DNA from: Pseudonocardia lacus
Lineage (GTDB): Bacteria; Actinomycetota; Actinomycetes; Mycobacteriales; Pseudonocardiaceae
NCBI RefSeq assembly: GCF_018531445.1
Contig: NZ_JAHDTH010000003.1
Coordinates: 26,175-90,174 of the forward strand
Length of the DNA: 64,000 nucleotides
Direction of reading: 5' to 3'
In this document: one piece after another, positions 55,678-63,858 of the stretch
Numbering within the stretch: the stretch's first letter is position 1
Layout: each line of letters starts with the position of its first letter
Program-made: the position numbers and the translations under genes
The notes under the pieces: model-generated
Database searches by the model: none
What the model saw: only the letters and a program-made list of their open reading frames with translations
What the model was told of the DNA's origin: nothing

Positions 55678-57102
55678 TCATGCCCGCGACCTCACCTCGG
55701 CCACGGCGTCGGCGAGCAGGTCGACGCCGGTGGTGATGGCCCGCTCGCCGATCGAGGAGTAGCCGAAGACGAGCCCGCCGGGCCCGGTCCGGGCCATCCG
55801 GTACGGGGTCACGCCGTGCACGGCGACGCCGTGCCGGGCGGCCGCGGCGACCACCGCGGCCTCGTCGAGGTCCGGGGGGAGCCAGGCCACCAGGTGCAGG
55901 CCCGCGGCGATGCCGGCCGGTTCCAGGTCGGGCAGCCGGGCGGCCAGCGCGGCGAGCAGCGCGTCGCGCCGCCTGCGGTACACCGGGCGCATCCGTCGCA
56001 GGTGGCGGTCGAACTCGCCGCGGGCCAGGAAGTCGGCGAAGCTCAGCTGCTCCAGCGCCGGCGATCCGCGGTCGGCCAGCACCTTGGCCGCCGCCACGTC
56101 GGCGACCAGGTGGCGGGGCAGGACCAGCCAGCCCAGCCGCAGCCCGGGAGCCAGCGTCTTGCTGGCGCTGCCGGCGTAGACGACCCGTTCCGGGGCCAGC
56201 CCCTGCATGGCCCCGACCGGCTGCCGGTCGTAGCGGTACTCGGCGTCGTAGTCGTCCTCCACGACCAGCGCGCCGCGCCGGTCGGCCCAGTGCAGCACGG
56301 CCGCCCGCGCCTGCGCGCTGAGCACGCCGCCGGTGGGCCACTGGTGCGACGGGGTGAGGATCACCAGGTCGGCGTCGGAGCGTTCGAGCGCGGCCACGTC
56401 GACGCCGTCGGGGCCGACCGGGATCCCGACGACCTCCATGCCCGCCGCCGCGGCGATCGGCCGGGCGTCGTCGTCCGACGAGGGGTCCTCGACGGCCAGC
56501 CGCCGGGCCCCGCGCCGGGCCAGCACCGCGATGAGCAGCGTGACGGCCTGGGCGTAGCCGTTGCAGATCAGCACGGTGTCCGGGTGGGCCGCGGTGCCGC
56601 GGACCCGGTTGAGGTAGTCCGCCAGCGCCGTGCGCACCTCGACGACGCCCTGCCCGGTGGAGTAGAGGAACCGGTCGCCGGGCGTCTCGACCATGACCCG
56701 GCGGATCGAGCGCAGCCAGGTCTGGCGGGGGAAGCTGGCGACGTCCGCGCGCCCGTAGCCGAAGTCGACGCGCAGGTCCGGTCCGGGCGTGGCGGGCGCC
56801 GCGGGCTCGGCCGCCACGTGCCGCGGCCACTCGGCCACGGTGGTGTAGCCGCCGGTGCGCCCGGTGAGGTAGCCCTCGGCGATGAGCTGCTGGTAGGCCT
56901 CCACCACGACCCCTCGCGAGACCCCGAGCTCGGCCGCCATGGTGCGGGTGGGCGGCAGCCGGGTGCCCACGGCGAGGCGCCCGGAGCGGATGCCCGCGCG
57001 GATGGCCGCCCCCACCTGCCGGTGCAGCGCCTCGGGACCCGAGCGGTCCAGGATGAGGGGCAGATCGCCGTAGCGACCCGAATTGGTACCCGAAACGGCC
57101 AT
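55678..57102 (-). CDS. MocR-type regulator (GntR DNA-binding domain fused to aminotransferase fold)
   Basis: 474 residues. The GntR winged helix is at ~22-90 (LHRQVGAAIRAGIRSGRLAVG ... RGVVVEAYQQLIAEGYL). The fold-type-I aminotransferase domain spans ~115-470, with the PLP lysine in YAGSASKTLAPGLRLGWL (near 315) and VVEDDYDAEYRYD. Members sense PLP or amino compounds; PdxR is the best-known. It is divergent from a flavin oxidase gene, and the direct repeats CGGACC between them fit MocR operators. It may control that oxidase. Confidence 0.87.
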   Translation of the reverse strand: MAVSGTNSGRYGDLPLILDRSGPEALHRQVGAAIRAGIRSGRLAVGTRLPPTRTMAAELGVSRGVVVEAYQQLIAEGYLTGRTGGYTTVAEWPRHVAAEPAAPATPGPDLRVDFGYGRADVASFPRQTWLRSIRRVMVETPGDRFLYSTGQGVVEVRTALADYLNRVRGTAAHPDTVLICNGYAQAVTLLIAVLARRGARRLAVEDPSSDDDARPIAAAAGMEVVGIPVGPDGVDVAALERSDADLVILTPSHQWPTGGVLSAQARAAVLHWADRRGALVVEDDYDAEYRYDRQPVGAMQGLAPERVVYAGSASKTLAPGLRLGWLVLPRHLVADVAAAKVLADRGSPALEQLSFADFLARGEFDRHLRRMRPVYRRRRDALLAALAARLPDLEPAGIAAGLHLVAWLPPDLDEAAVVAAAARHGVAVHGVTPYRMARTGPGGLVFGYSSIGERAITTGVDLLADAVAEVRSRA

Positions 57103-57107
57103 CGGAT

Positions 57108-57127
57108 CGGACCATATCGTCCGGACC
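57108..57127. promoter_or_regulatory. CGGACC direct repeats between the MocR and oxidase genes
   Basis: CGGACC at 57108-57113 and 57122-57127, 14 bases apart in the same orientation, each followed by an AT or GAT sequence. MocR regulators bind direct repeats in their divergent promoters. The site is 6 bases from the MocR start, so it would also autoregulate. Confidence 0.5.
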
Positions 57128-57148
57128 GATCGCTGTCAGGGTTCTCCC

Positions 57149-58492
57149 ATGACGAACCGATCCACGGACCTGGCCCACCACTTCGACGGTCAGCTGCTGC
57201 GCGCGGGCGACCCCGGCTACGACGAGGCGCGCACGGTGTGGAACGCGATGGTCGACCACCGGCCCCGGATGATCGTCCGGTGCGCCGGCGTCGGCGACGT
57301 GGTCGCCGCCGTCCGGACCGCGCGCGATCTGGACCTGGAGATCGGCGTGCGGTGCGGGGGTCACAGCGTGGTCGGCCACGCCGTCCCGCAGGACGGCCTG
57401 ATGATCGACCTCACCCCGATGGGCGGGGTGCGGGTGGATCCCGTCCGGCGGCGGGCGTGGGTGCAGGGCGGGGCGATGCTGGGTGCGCTCGACGCGCAGG
57501 CCCAGCGGCACGGCCTGGCCACCACGGCCGGCAACGTCTCGCACACCGGCGTCGGCGGGCTCACCCTCGGCGGCGGGATGGGGTGGCTGGCCCGTCAGCA
57601 CGGCCTGACCTGCGACAACGTGGAGTCGTTCGAGCTGGTGACGGCGGCCGGCGAGGTCGTGAGGGTGACCCGCGATGAGCACCCCGACCTGTTCTGGGGG
57701 CTCTGCGGCGGGGGCGGGAACTTCGGCGTCGTCACCGAGTTCGAGTTCCGCCTGCACGAGGTCGGCACCCGTGCGCTGACCGCGGAGTACTCGTTCGGGC
57801 TCGACCAGGGCGCCGCGGTGCTGCGCGGCTGGCGCGACCTGAACGCCGAGGCGCCCCGGGAGGCCACCTTCACCGCCGGGATCGGCGCCGACGGGCTGCT
57901 CACCGTCGGGTTCGTCTGGGTCGGCGACCCCGAGCGGGGCCGGCGGCTGGCCCCGCGGATCGGCGCGCTCGGGCGGCCGGTCGCCGAGCACGTCGTCGAG
58001 CGGACCTACCTGCAGCTGCAGCGCCGCGACGACGCCACCGACGGGCACGCGCTGCGCCGGTACTGGAAGGGCCACTTCCTGCGGGGGTTCGACGACGCGG
58101 CGATCGAGGCGTTCCTGCGCCGGGGGACCGCCGACGGCACCGGCGAGAACCTGCCCAGCGTCGGCCTGCAGGCCTACGGTGGCGCGATCGACGACGTGGC
58201 CGACGCCGACACCGCGTTCAGCCACCGCGGCACGCTCTTCGAGTACGTCGCGGCCAGCCCGTGGACCGACCCGGCCGAGGACTCGGCCCGCTTCGCCGTG
58301 GCCCGCCGGTGCGCGGCCGCGATGGAGCCCTTCGCCAGCGGCGTGTACGTCAACACCCTGTCCGACGAGGGCGACGCCGGCGTGCGCCGGGCGTACTCCG
58401 CGGACAAGCTCGCCCGGTTGACCGCGCTCAAGTCGCGCTACGACCCGGACAACGCCTTCCACCTCAACCACAACATCCGCCCGGCCGCCTGA
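57149..58492 (+). CDS. BBE-like FAD-linked oxidase
   Basis: 447 residues of the PCMH/berberine-bridge oxidase family. The FAD-binding part (~40-215) has VRCGGHSVVGH, with the His that is covalently linked to FAD, and GVGGLTLGGGMGWLARQHGL. The second covalent ligand (Cys) seen in bicovalent members is replaced in the AGNVSHTG loop, so a single covalent bond is expected. The C-terminal BBE motif YDPDNAFHLNHNIRP is intact. It oxidises an alcohol or amine with O2. ATG 57149. It is divergent from the MocR regulator. Confidence 0.87.
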   Translation: MTNRSTDLAHHFDGQLLRAGDPGYDEARTVWNAMVDHRPRMIVRCAGVGDVVAAVRTARDLDLEIGVRCGGHSVVGHAVPQDGLMIDLTPMGGVRVDPVRRRAWVQGGAMLGALDAQAQRHGLATTAGNVSHTGVGGLTLGGGMGWLARQHGLTCDNVESFELVTAAGEVVRVTRDEHPDLFWGLCGGGGNFGVVTEFEFRLHEVGTRALTAEYSFGLDQGAAVLRGWRDLNAEAPREATFTAGIGADGLLTVGFVWVGDPERGRRLAPRIGALGRPVAEHVVERTYLQLQRRDDATDGHALRRYWKGHFLRGFDDAAIEAFLRRGTADGTGENLPSVGLQAYGGAIDDVADADTAFSHRGTLFEYVAASPWTDPAEDSARFAVARRCAAAMEPFASGVYVNTLSDEGDAGVRRAYSADKLARLTALKSRYDPDNAFHLNHNIRPAA

Positions 58493-58860
58493 CCGCGGGC
58501 CGGTGCGGCGCACACCTCGCAGAGGTGGTGGCGTCCGCGCAGCGGCAGGGGTGTTGTCGCAGCCCGCCGGCCCGCTGCGACAACACAGCCGGGGCTGCGA
58601 GGAAACAGCCCGGGGCTGCGAGGTGCCCGGGGCCGCTCCTGGCCCGTGGGTGGCGCGCACACCGCCTGGTCGGCGCACATCTCGTGATCGCCGCGCACAT
58701 GTCGTGACGTGTGCGCCGGGACCAGCTGGTGTGCGTGGCGGCGGGTGTGCGGGGCGGCGACGGCCGCGACGGGGACGGTTGGAGCGCGGCGTTGCGGGAA
58801 GCCGGGACGCATGGACGCGGAGACCACCCCGACCCCCGACACGGCCCGAGGTCCGGGGGT
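58493..58860. repeat. 368-base noncoding block of hairpins and direct repeats
   Basis: No gene is seen. Structures in order: CACCTC-GCA-GAGGTG (58512-58526); a perfect 12-base-arm hairpin (58551-58586); two copies of an ACAGCCYGGGGCTGCGAGG-like unit (58585-58602 and 58604-58623); direct repeats GCGCACATSTCGTGA at 58673-58687 and 58693-58707 (20-base period); and GCGCACA-N10-TGTGCGC (58693-58716). GCGCACA or its complement occurs about seven times. It resembles a dispersed intergenic repeat element more than a promoter. Confidence 0.65.
58551..58586 (+). terminator. hairpin GTGTTGTCGCAG-N12-CTGCGACAACAC
   Basis: Perfect 12-base arms with a 12-base GC-rich loop, 59 bases after the oxidase stop. 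It probably terminates that transcript. The TTGTCG core also occurs in the hairpin after tupC (2927-2993), so both may belong to one repeat family. Confidence 0.55.
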
Positions 58861-59634
58861 ATGAGCGAACTGGACGACCTGCGCGCGGAGGTCGCGCTGC
58901 TGCGCGAGCGGCTCGACGTCCTGGCCGGGGCCAGCCCGCGGTTCGCCGCGGTCTACCCCGCGTTCGAGGACCGCTTCCGCGGCGCCGAGGCCGAGGTCCG
59001 CGAGCGGCTGGCGGTGCACCTGCCCCGGGTGCGGGCGGTGGTCACGCCGGGCGCCGAGGGCCCCCGGGTGCTCGACGCGGGTCCGGGGCGGGGGGAGTGG
59101 TTGGCCCTGCTGGCCGAGGCGGGGGTGCCGGCGGCCGGCGCGGACGACAACGCCGCCATGGTGCGACGGCTGCGCGAGCGCGGCCTGGACGTGGCGCACG
59201 CCGACGCGACGACGCACCTCGAAGGGCTGCCGGCCGGGTCGCTGGACGCGGTCACGGCCTTCCACGTCGTCGAGCACCTCGACCTGGAGGCGCTGCTGGG
59301 GCTGCTCGCCGCGGCCCGGCGGGCGCTGCGCCCGGGCGGGTTGTTCCTCGCCGAGACGCCGGACCCGACGAACCTGGTGATGGGCGCCTGCAACTTCCAC
59401 ATCGACCCGACCCACCGCAACCCGGTGCCGCCTGCCCAGCTGGAGTTCCTGGTCGGCGCCGTCGGGTTCACCGACGTCGAGATCGTGCGCCTGCACCCCA
59501 AGGAGGACCTCGACCTGTCCGGGCTGCGGCTCGACGGGATCAGCGCGCGGGCGTCGGCGGCCGTGGCACTGGCGCTGCAGAAGGGGCTGTTCGGCACCCA
59601 GGACTACGCGGTGCTGGCCGCGGTGCCCGGATGA
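58861..59634 (+). CDS. SAM-dependent methyltransferase
   Basis: 257 residues. A short N-terminal coiled coil (ELDDLRAEVALLRERLDVL) precedes a class I methyltransferase core: motif I VLDAGPGRGEWLALLAEAG near 78, then LDAVTAFHVVEHLD and ALRPGGLFLAETPDP. This form (O-antigen methyltransferase-like, FHVVEH) is frequent in glycan clusters. ATG 58861 has CCGGGGGT upstream. It overlaps the GT2 gene (ATGA), so it probably methylates the same glycan. Confidence 0.82.
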   Translation: MSELDDLRAEVALLRERLDVLAGASPRFAAVYPAFEDRFRGAEAEVRERLAVHLPRVRAVVTPGAEGPRVLDAGPGRGEWLALLAEAGVPAAGADDNAAMVRRLRERGLDVAHADATTHLEGLPAGSLDAVTAFHVVEHLDLEALLGLLAAARRALRPGGLFLAETPDPTNLVMGACNFHIDPTHRNPVPPAQLEFLVGAVGFTDVEIVRLHPKEDLDLSGLRLDGISARASAAVALALQKGLFGTQDYAVLAAVPG

Positions 59635-60473
59635 CGGCGATCGACGTCCTGATCCCGACGAGCGGGCGCCCGGTCGAGCTCGCGACGACGCTGGCCGGCC
59701 TGGCCGCGCAGAGCGGGGTGGACTTCCGGGTCGTCGTCTCCGACCAGTCCGACGGCCCGCCCGCGTATGACACGCCGTCGGCGACCACCCTGGTGCGGGC
59801 GCTGCGGCGGCGGGGCACCCCGGTCGAGCTGCTGCGCCACCTGCCCCGGCGGGGCATCGCCGAGCAGCGGGCGTTCCTGCTCTCGCGGGCCCGTGCGGAC
59901 GCGGTGCTCTACCTCGACGACGACGTGTGGCTCGAACCCGGGGTGCTCGACCGGCTGCACCGGGCGCTGCACACGCTCGGCTGCGGGTTCGTCGCCGCCG
60001 CGATGCAGGGCCTGTCGCACCTGGACGACGTGCGCCCCGACGAGTGCGCCCCGTTCGAGATGTGGGACGGCCCGGTGCGCCCGGAGACCGTCGTCAAGGA
60101 CGGCCCGGCCTGGTCGCGCTGGACCCTGCACAACGCCGCGAACGGCGTGCACCTGGCCGAGCGGCTGGGCCTGGACACCGGGGCGCTGCCCCCGCCGCAG
60201 CGCTGGGTGGCCTACAAGGTGGCGTGGGCCGCCGGGTGCGTCCTGTTCGACCGGACGGCGCTGCTGGAGGCGGGCGGGTTCGACTTCTGGCGCGACGTGC
60301 CGGCCGACACGCACGGCGAGGACGTGCTGAGCCAGCAGCGGGTCATGGCCCGGCGGGGAGGGGCCGGAATCCTGCCGAGCGGCGCCTACCACCAGCAGTC
60401 GCCGACGACCCTCGGTGGCCGTTCGGCGTCGGCGGTCGACCTGCTGGCCCTCGTCCCGCCCGCGCGGCGGTGA
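59631..60473 (+). CDS. family 2 glycosyltransferase
   Basis: 280 residues with a GT-A fold start IDVLIPTSGRPVELATTLAGL. The metal/nucleotide motif is LYLDDDVWLEPGVLDRL (DDD near 102). The acidic base region is HGEDVLSQQRVM, and AAGCVLFDRTALLEAGGFD is typical of GT2 enzymes. It is cytoplasmic. ATG 59631 overlaps the methyltransferase stop. Its 3' end overlaps the convergent GT9 frame by 131 bases. Confidence 0.85.
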   Translation: MTAIDVLIPTSGRPVELATTLAGLAAQSGVDFRVVVSDQSDGPPAYDTPSATTLVRALRRRGTPVELLRHLPRRGIAEQRAFLLSRARADAVLYLDDDVWLEPGVLDRLHRALHTLGCGFVAAAMQGLSHLDDVRPDECAPFEMWDGPVRPETVVKDGPAWSRWTLHNAANGVHLAERLGLDTGALPPPQRWVAYKVAWAAGCVLFDRTALLEAGGFDFWRDVPADTHGEDVLSQQRVMARRGGAGILPSGAYHQQSPTTLGGRSASAVDLLALVPPARR

Positions 60474-61572
60474 GCTCCAGGGCGGCGTCGGCGACGGTGG
60501 CGGGGGCGATGTCGAGGCACTCGTGCCCGAACGGGCAGCTGAACTGGCGGCACGGGCTGCACGGCGTCGGCACGGTCAGCACCGCGGCCGGCACCGAGCG
60601 CGGGCGGTACTGCCCGGGTTCCTCGGTGCCCGCGAAGAGGGCCACCACGGGCGTGCCGACGGCGTCGGCGAGGTGCATGCCCCCGCTGTTGTTCGTGACC
60701 GCGACCGCGGCTCCGGCGAGCAGCGCCGCCAGACCGGGCACGTCCAGCGCCCCGACCAGGGCCTCGACCCCCGCACCGGCGGCGGCCACCTCCGTGACCA
60801 GGTCGCGCTCGCCCTCCGGGCCGCACACCGCGACCGGGAGCCCGGCCCCCGCCAGCCGCCGGGCGACCTCGGCGAAGCGGGCCGCGGGGTAGCGGCGGGA
60901 CGCGCAGGACGCGCCGGGCAGCAGCACGGCGTGCGGGGCGTCGGGGTCGAGCCCGGCGGCGGCCAGCGCGTGCCGCGCCGCGGCCCGGTCGGCCTCGCCG
61001 ACCCGGGCGTGCAGGTCGGTCCCGCAGGCCGGGACGCCGAGCCGCCCGAGCAGGTAGTTGGCCCGGTCGACCTGGTGCAGCGCGTCGTCGGGCGCGGGCA
61101 CCCAGTGGGTGAGGGCGGCGCCGCCGAACTCCTTGGACAGCCCGGCCCGCACCGGGATGCCGGCCTGCTGGCAGGCGTACGCGCCGGGCCACGGCGACTG
61201 GGAGAACGAGGTGAGCAGGACGGCGGCGTCGTAGCCGCGGCGGGCGAACTCGGCGACGAGGTCGGCGTCGGGCGCGCCCGCTCCCGCCGCCCCCGCGTCG
61301 GAGCCGAACCGCTGCCACGACACCCGCGCGACGACCGTCGCGTCCACCTCGGGCAGCAGCGCCGCTCCGGCCGCGCCCGCGGGCGACACGAGCAGGTCGA
61401 TGCGGGCGGCCGGCGCGGCGGCGCGCAGGGCGGTCAGCGCGGGGCCGGCCAGCAGCACGTCGCCCAGGTTGTCGGGGCGCACGACGAGCAGGCGCCGCAC
61501 GGCCCGCCAGTCGATGGGCGGGGCGGCCAGCGCGCCGGGGTGCTCGAACCGATCGACCGTCACGACAGGCAC
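60343..61572 (-). CDS. family 9 glycosyltransferase (heptosyltransferase-like)
   Basis: 409 residues. The GT-B halves are clear: RRLLVVRPDNLGDVLLAGPALTAL near 25 (family motif), VLLPGASCASRRYPAARFAEV near 215, and VTNNSGGMHLADAVGTPVVALF near 295. A Cys-rich stretch CSPCRQFSCPFGHEC is also typical of GT9. It transfers a heptose-like or other sugar from an NDP donor. GTG 61572 or 61563. The last ~35 residues are low-complexity and lie antisense to the GT2 gene; no earlier stop exists. Confidence 0.83.
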   Translation of the reverse strand: MPVVTVDRFEHPGALAAPPIDWRAVRRLLVVRPDNLGDVLLAGPALTALRAAAPAARIDLLVSPAGAAGAALLPEVDATVVARVSWQRFGSDAGAAGAGAPDADLVAEFARRGYDAAVLLTSFSQSPWPGAYACQQAGIPVRAGLSKEFGGAALTHWVPAPDDALHQVDRANYLLGRLGVPACGTDLHARVGEADRAAARHALAAAGLDPDAPHAVLLPGASCASRRYPAARFAEVARRLAGAGLPVAVCGPEGERDLVTEVAAAGAGVEALVGALDVPGLAALLAGAAVAVTNNSGGMHLADAVGTPVVALFAGTEEPGQYRPRSVPAAVLTVPTPCSPCRQFSCPFGHECLDIAPATVADAALELTAARAGRGPAGRPPTPNGHRGSSATAGGRRRSAGFRPLPAGP

Positions 61573-61628
61573 GTTCCCGGCGGGGGCGCGGCGAACCCCG
61601 TTTCGCCGACCGCGCACGGGGAACCGAG

Positions 61629-62834
61629 GTGCGGACGGGACGGGCGACGGTGGGGGTGGCGGTGCGGATCGCGCTGGTCGGGGGTCGGGTGGATGCCGAG
61701 CGCGACGGCGTCGCCGACTACGCGGCGAACCTGTCGGCGGCGCTGCGCGCGGCCGGCACGGACGTCGTGCCGGTCCAGGTCGACGGCTCGCCGCGCGATG
61801 TGGTGGCGGCGGCCCGGCGGCTGCGCGCGGATCGCCCCGACGTCGTGCACGTGCAGTTCGCGCCCTCGGCGTTCGGGTTCCGGCCGTGGCCGGGTCTGCT
61901 GCCCGACCTGGTGGCGGCGCCGGTCGTGACCACCGTGCACGAGTACGGCTGGTGGGCCGCGCCGGCGTGGGTGCCGCCCGCGGTGTGGCGCGCGGTCGAG
62001 CGGGGCGGTCGGTTCGACCGCGAGACGTGGCGGCTGGTCACGGCGGCCGCGGGCACCGTCACGACGAACGCCGGGCACGCCGCGGAGCTCCGCCGCCGGC
62101 TCGGGGTCGTCCCGCAGCTGGTGCCGCTGGCTCCGAACGTGCCCGACCTCGGCGGCACGCCAGGACGGGCGGCCGTGCGCCGCGGGCTCGGGGTGCCCGG
62201 CGACGCCGAGGTGGTGGTGTTCTTCGGCTTCGTGCACCCGGTGAAGGGGTTGCGCTACCTGATCGAGGCCGTCGCGGCGCTGCGCGCTGGCGGCCGCGAC
62301 CGGCTGCACCTGCTGGTGCTGGGCGGGTTCACCTCGGCGGCCCTCCCGGAAGGGGAGGCGCGCGCGTTCCGGGCCGAACTGGAGGCCGTGTGCCGGGAGC
62401 ACGGCGTGACCGAGCACGTGACGATGACCGGGCACCTTGCCGCCGAGCGGGTCTCGGCCGCGCTGCACGCGAGCGACGTCGCCGCGTTCCCGTTCACCGC
62501 GGGGGCGACGACGAAGAGCGGGGCCCTGCTCTCGGCGTTCGCCCACGGCCTGCCCACCGTCGTGACCGCGGCGGACCCGCCCGACCCGGACCTGGTCGAC
62601 GGCGTCACGGTCGCCGTCGCGCCCCGGGTCCGCGACGCCGGGGTGCTGGTCGAGGCCCTGGGCGGGCTGCTCGACGACCCGGCCCGCCGGGCGCGGGTCG
62701 CCGCGGGCGGCGCCGGCCTGGCCGCCGGGCGGGACTGGGCCCACATCGCGGCGGCCCACCGCGAGCTCTACGCGCGGGTGCTGGGCCGCAGCGTCCCGGG
62801 TCACGGCGTCGTGGCGGGCCGCAGCCGTGCCTGA
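61629..62834 (+). CDS. family 4 glycosyltransferase
   Basis: 401 residues with a GT-B fold. The N-terminal half has RIALVGGRVDAERDGVADYAANL and VTTVHEYGWW. The C-terminal half has FFGFVHPVKGLRYLIEAVAAL and the donor-site FPFTAGATTKSGALLSAFAHGLPTV, in which the usual E-x7-E motif is modified. GTG 61629, or GTG 61662 just before RIALVGG. It is divergent from the GT9 gene at 61572 and overlaps the next GT9 gene by 8 bases. Confidence 0.83.
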   Translation: MRTGRATVGVAVRIALVGGRVDAERDGVADYAANLSAALRAAGTDVVPVQVDGSPRDVVAAARRLRADRPDVVHVQFAPSAFGFRPWPGLLPDLVAAPVVTTVHEYGWWAAPAWVPPAVWRAVERGGRFDRETWRLVTAAAGTVTTNAGHAAELRRRLGVVPQLVPLAPNVPDLGGTPGRAAVRRGLGVPGDAEVVVFFGFVHPVKGLRYLIEAVAALRAGGRDRLHLLVLGGFTSAALPEGEARAFRAELEAVCREHGVTEHVTMTGHLAAERVSAALHASDVAAFPFTAGATTKSGALLSAFAHGLPTVVTAADPPDPDLVDGVTVAVAPRVRDAGVLVEALGGLLDDPARRARVAAGGAGLAAGRDWAHIAAAHRELYARVLGRSVPGHGVVAGRSRA

Positions 62835-63837
62835 CCGGTTCCGCGACGTCCTCGTGGTCGACCTGCTCGGCGGCCTCGGCGACCTCTGCATGGTGCTGCC
62901 GTCGGTGCACGCGCTGGCCCGCCGCAACCCGGGTGCCGCGCTGCGGGTGCTCACCCACGCCCCCGGCGACGCGCTGCTGCGCACCGACCCGGCCGTCTCG
63001 GAGGTTGTGCGCGCGGCGAAGGGCCACGAGCGCGCCGCCGTCGTCGCCGAGCTCGACCGCCGCCGCCCGGATCTGGTGGTCTGCACGACCCGCTACGACG
63101 GGATCGCCGAGGAGATCGAGTCGCGCGGGATGCGCAGCGTCACCGACCTGTGGCGGCGCCCGCCGGCCGACGAGCCGGTCGCCCGGCGCTACTGGCGGAT
63201 CCTGGCCGCCGAGGGCCTCGTCGACGGCGCGTACCGCCCGCCGGCGCTGCACCTGACGGCGGCCGAGCGCCGGGCGGGAGCGGCGGCTCTGCACCGGCTG
63301 GCGCCCACCGGCGCGCCGGTGGTCCTCGTGCCGGAAGCGGGCATGGCGGTCAAGCGGTGGCCGCACTGGAGGGCCCTCGCCGAGGAGCTCGCCCGCGCCG
63401 GCGCGCCCGCGCTGGTGGTGGGGGAGCGGGACCCGGCGCCGGAGTGGGCGGCCGGGCTCGCGCGGCCGGTGCCACCGACCGACCTGCGCTCCCTCGCGGC
63501 CCTGTTCGCCGCCGTCGATGGCCGCGGCGGTGCGGTGGTGGGGCCCGACACCGGGCCGGTCCGGGTGGCCGCGGCCGTCGGCGCGCGGACCGTCGGGCTG
63601 TTCGGGCCGACCCTCGCGGCCCGCTACGGGCTCGACGCGCCGGCGGTGGACCTGCAGGGCCTGCCCGGCTGCCCGCACCGGCGCCCCACCGCGATCACCG
63701 AGCAGGTGTGCTGGTGGGAGGCGCGCTGCCCGCTCTCCCCGGAGGGCCCCGCCTGCATGGCCGACATCGGTCCGGACGCGGTGGGCGCGGCGCTCTCCGC
63801 CGCGATCGGGGTCACCACCTCGCCCGCCGACGCATGA
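62827..63837 (+). CDS. family 9 glycosyltransferase (heptosyltransferase-like)
   Basis: 336 residues. The family start LVVDLLGGLGDLCMVLPSVHAL is near 9, VVLVPEAGMAVKRWPHWRALAEEL near 166, and VVGPDTGPVRVAAAVGARTVGLFGPT near 235. A Cys-containing C-terminal segment is like that of the other GT9 protein. GTG 62827 lies 8 bases inside the GT4 gene. With its neighbours it probably builds a heptose- or rare-sugar-containing surface glycan; the acceptor is unknown. Confidence 0.83.
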   Translation: MPDRFRDVLVVDLLGGLGDLCMVLPSVHALARRNPGAALRVLTHAPGDALLRTDPAVSEVVRAAKGHERAAVVAELDRRRPDLVVCTTRYDGIAEEIESRGMRSVTDLWRRPPADEPVARRYWRILAAEGLVDGAYRPPALHLTAAERRAGAAALHRLAPTGAPVVLVPEAGMAVKRWPHWRALAEELARAGAPALVVGERDPAPEWAAGLARPVPPTDLRSLAALFAAVDGRGGAVVGPDTGPVRVAAAVGARTVGLFGPTLAARYGLDAPAVDLQGLPGCPHRRPTAITEQVCWWEARCPLSPEGPACMADIGPDAVGAALSAAIGVTTSPADA

Positions 63838-63858
63838 ACGGGCCGTCACGAGGTACGT

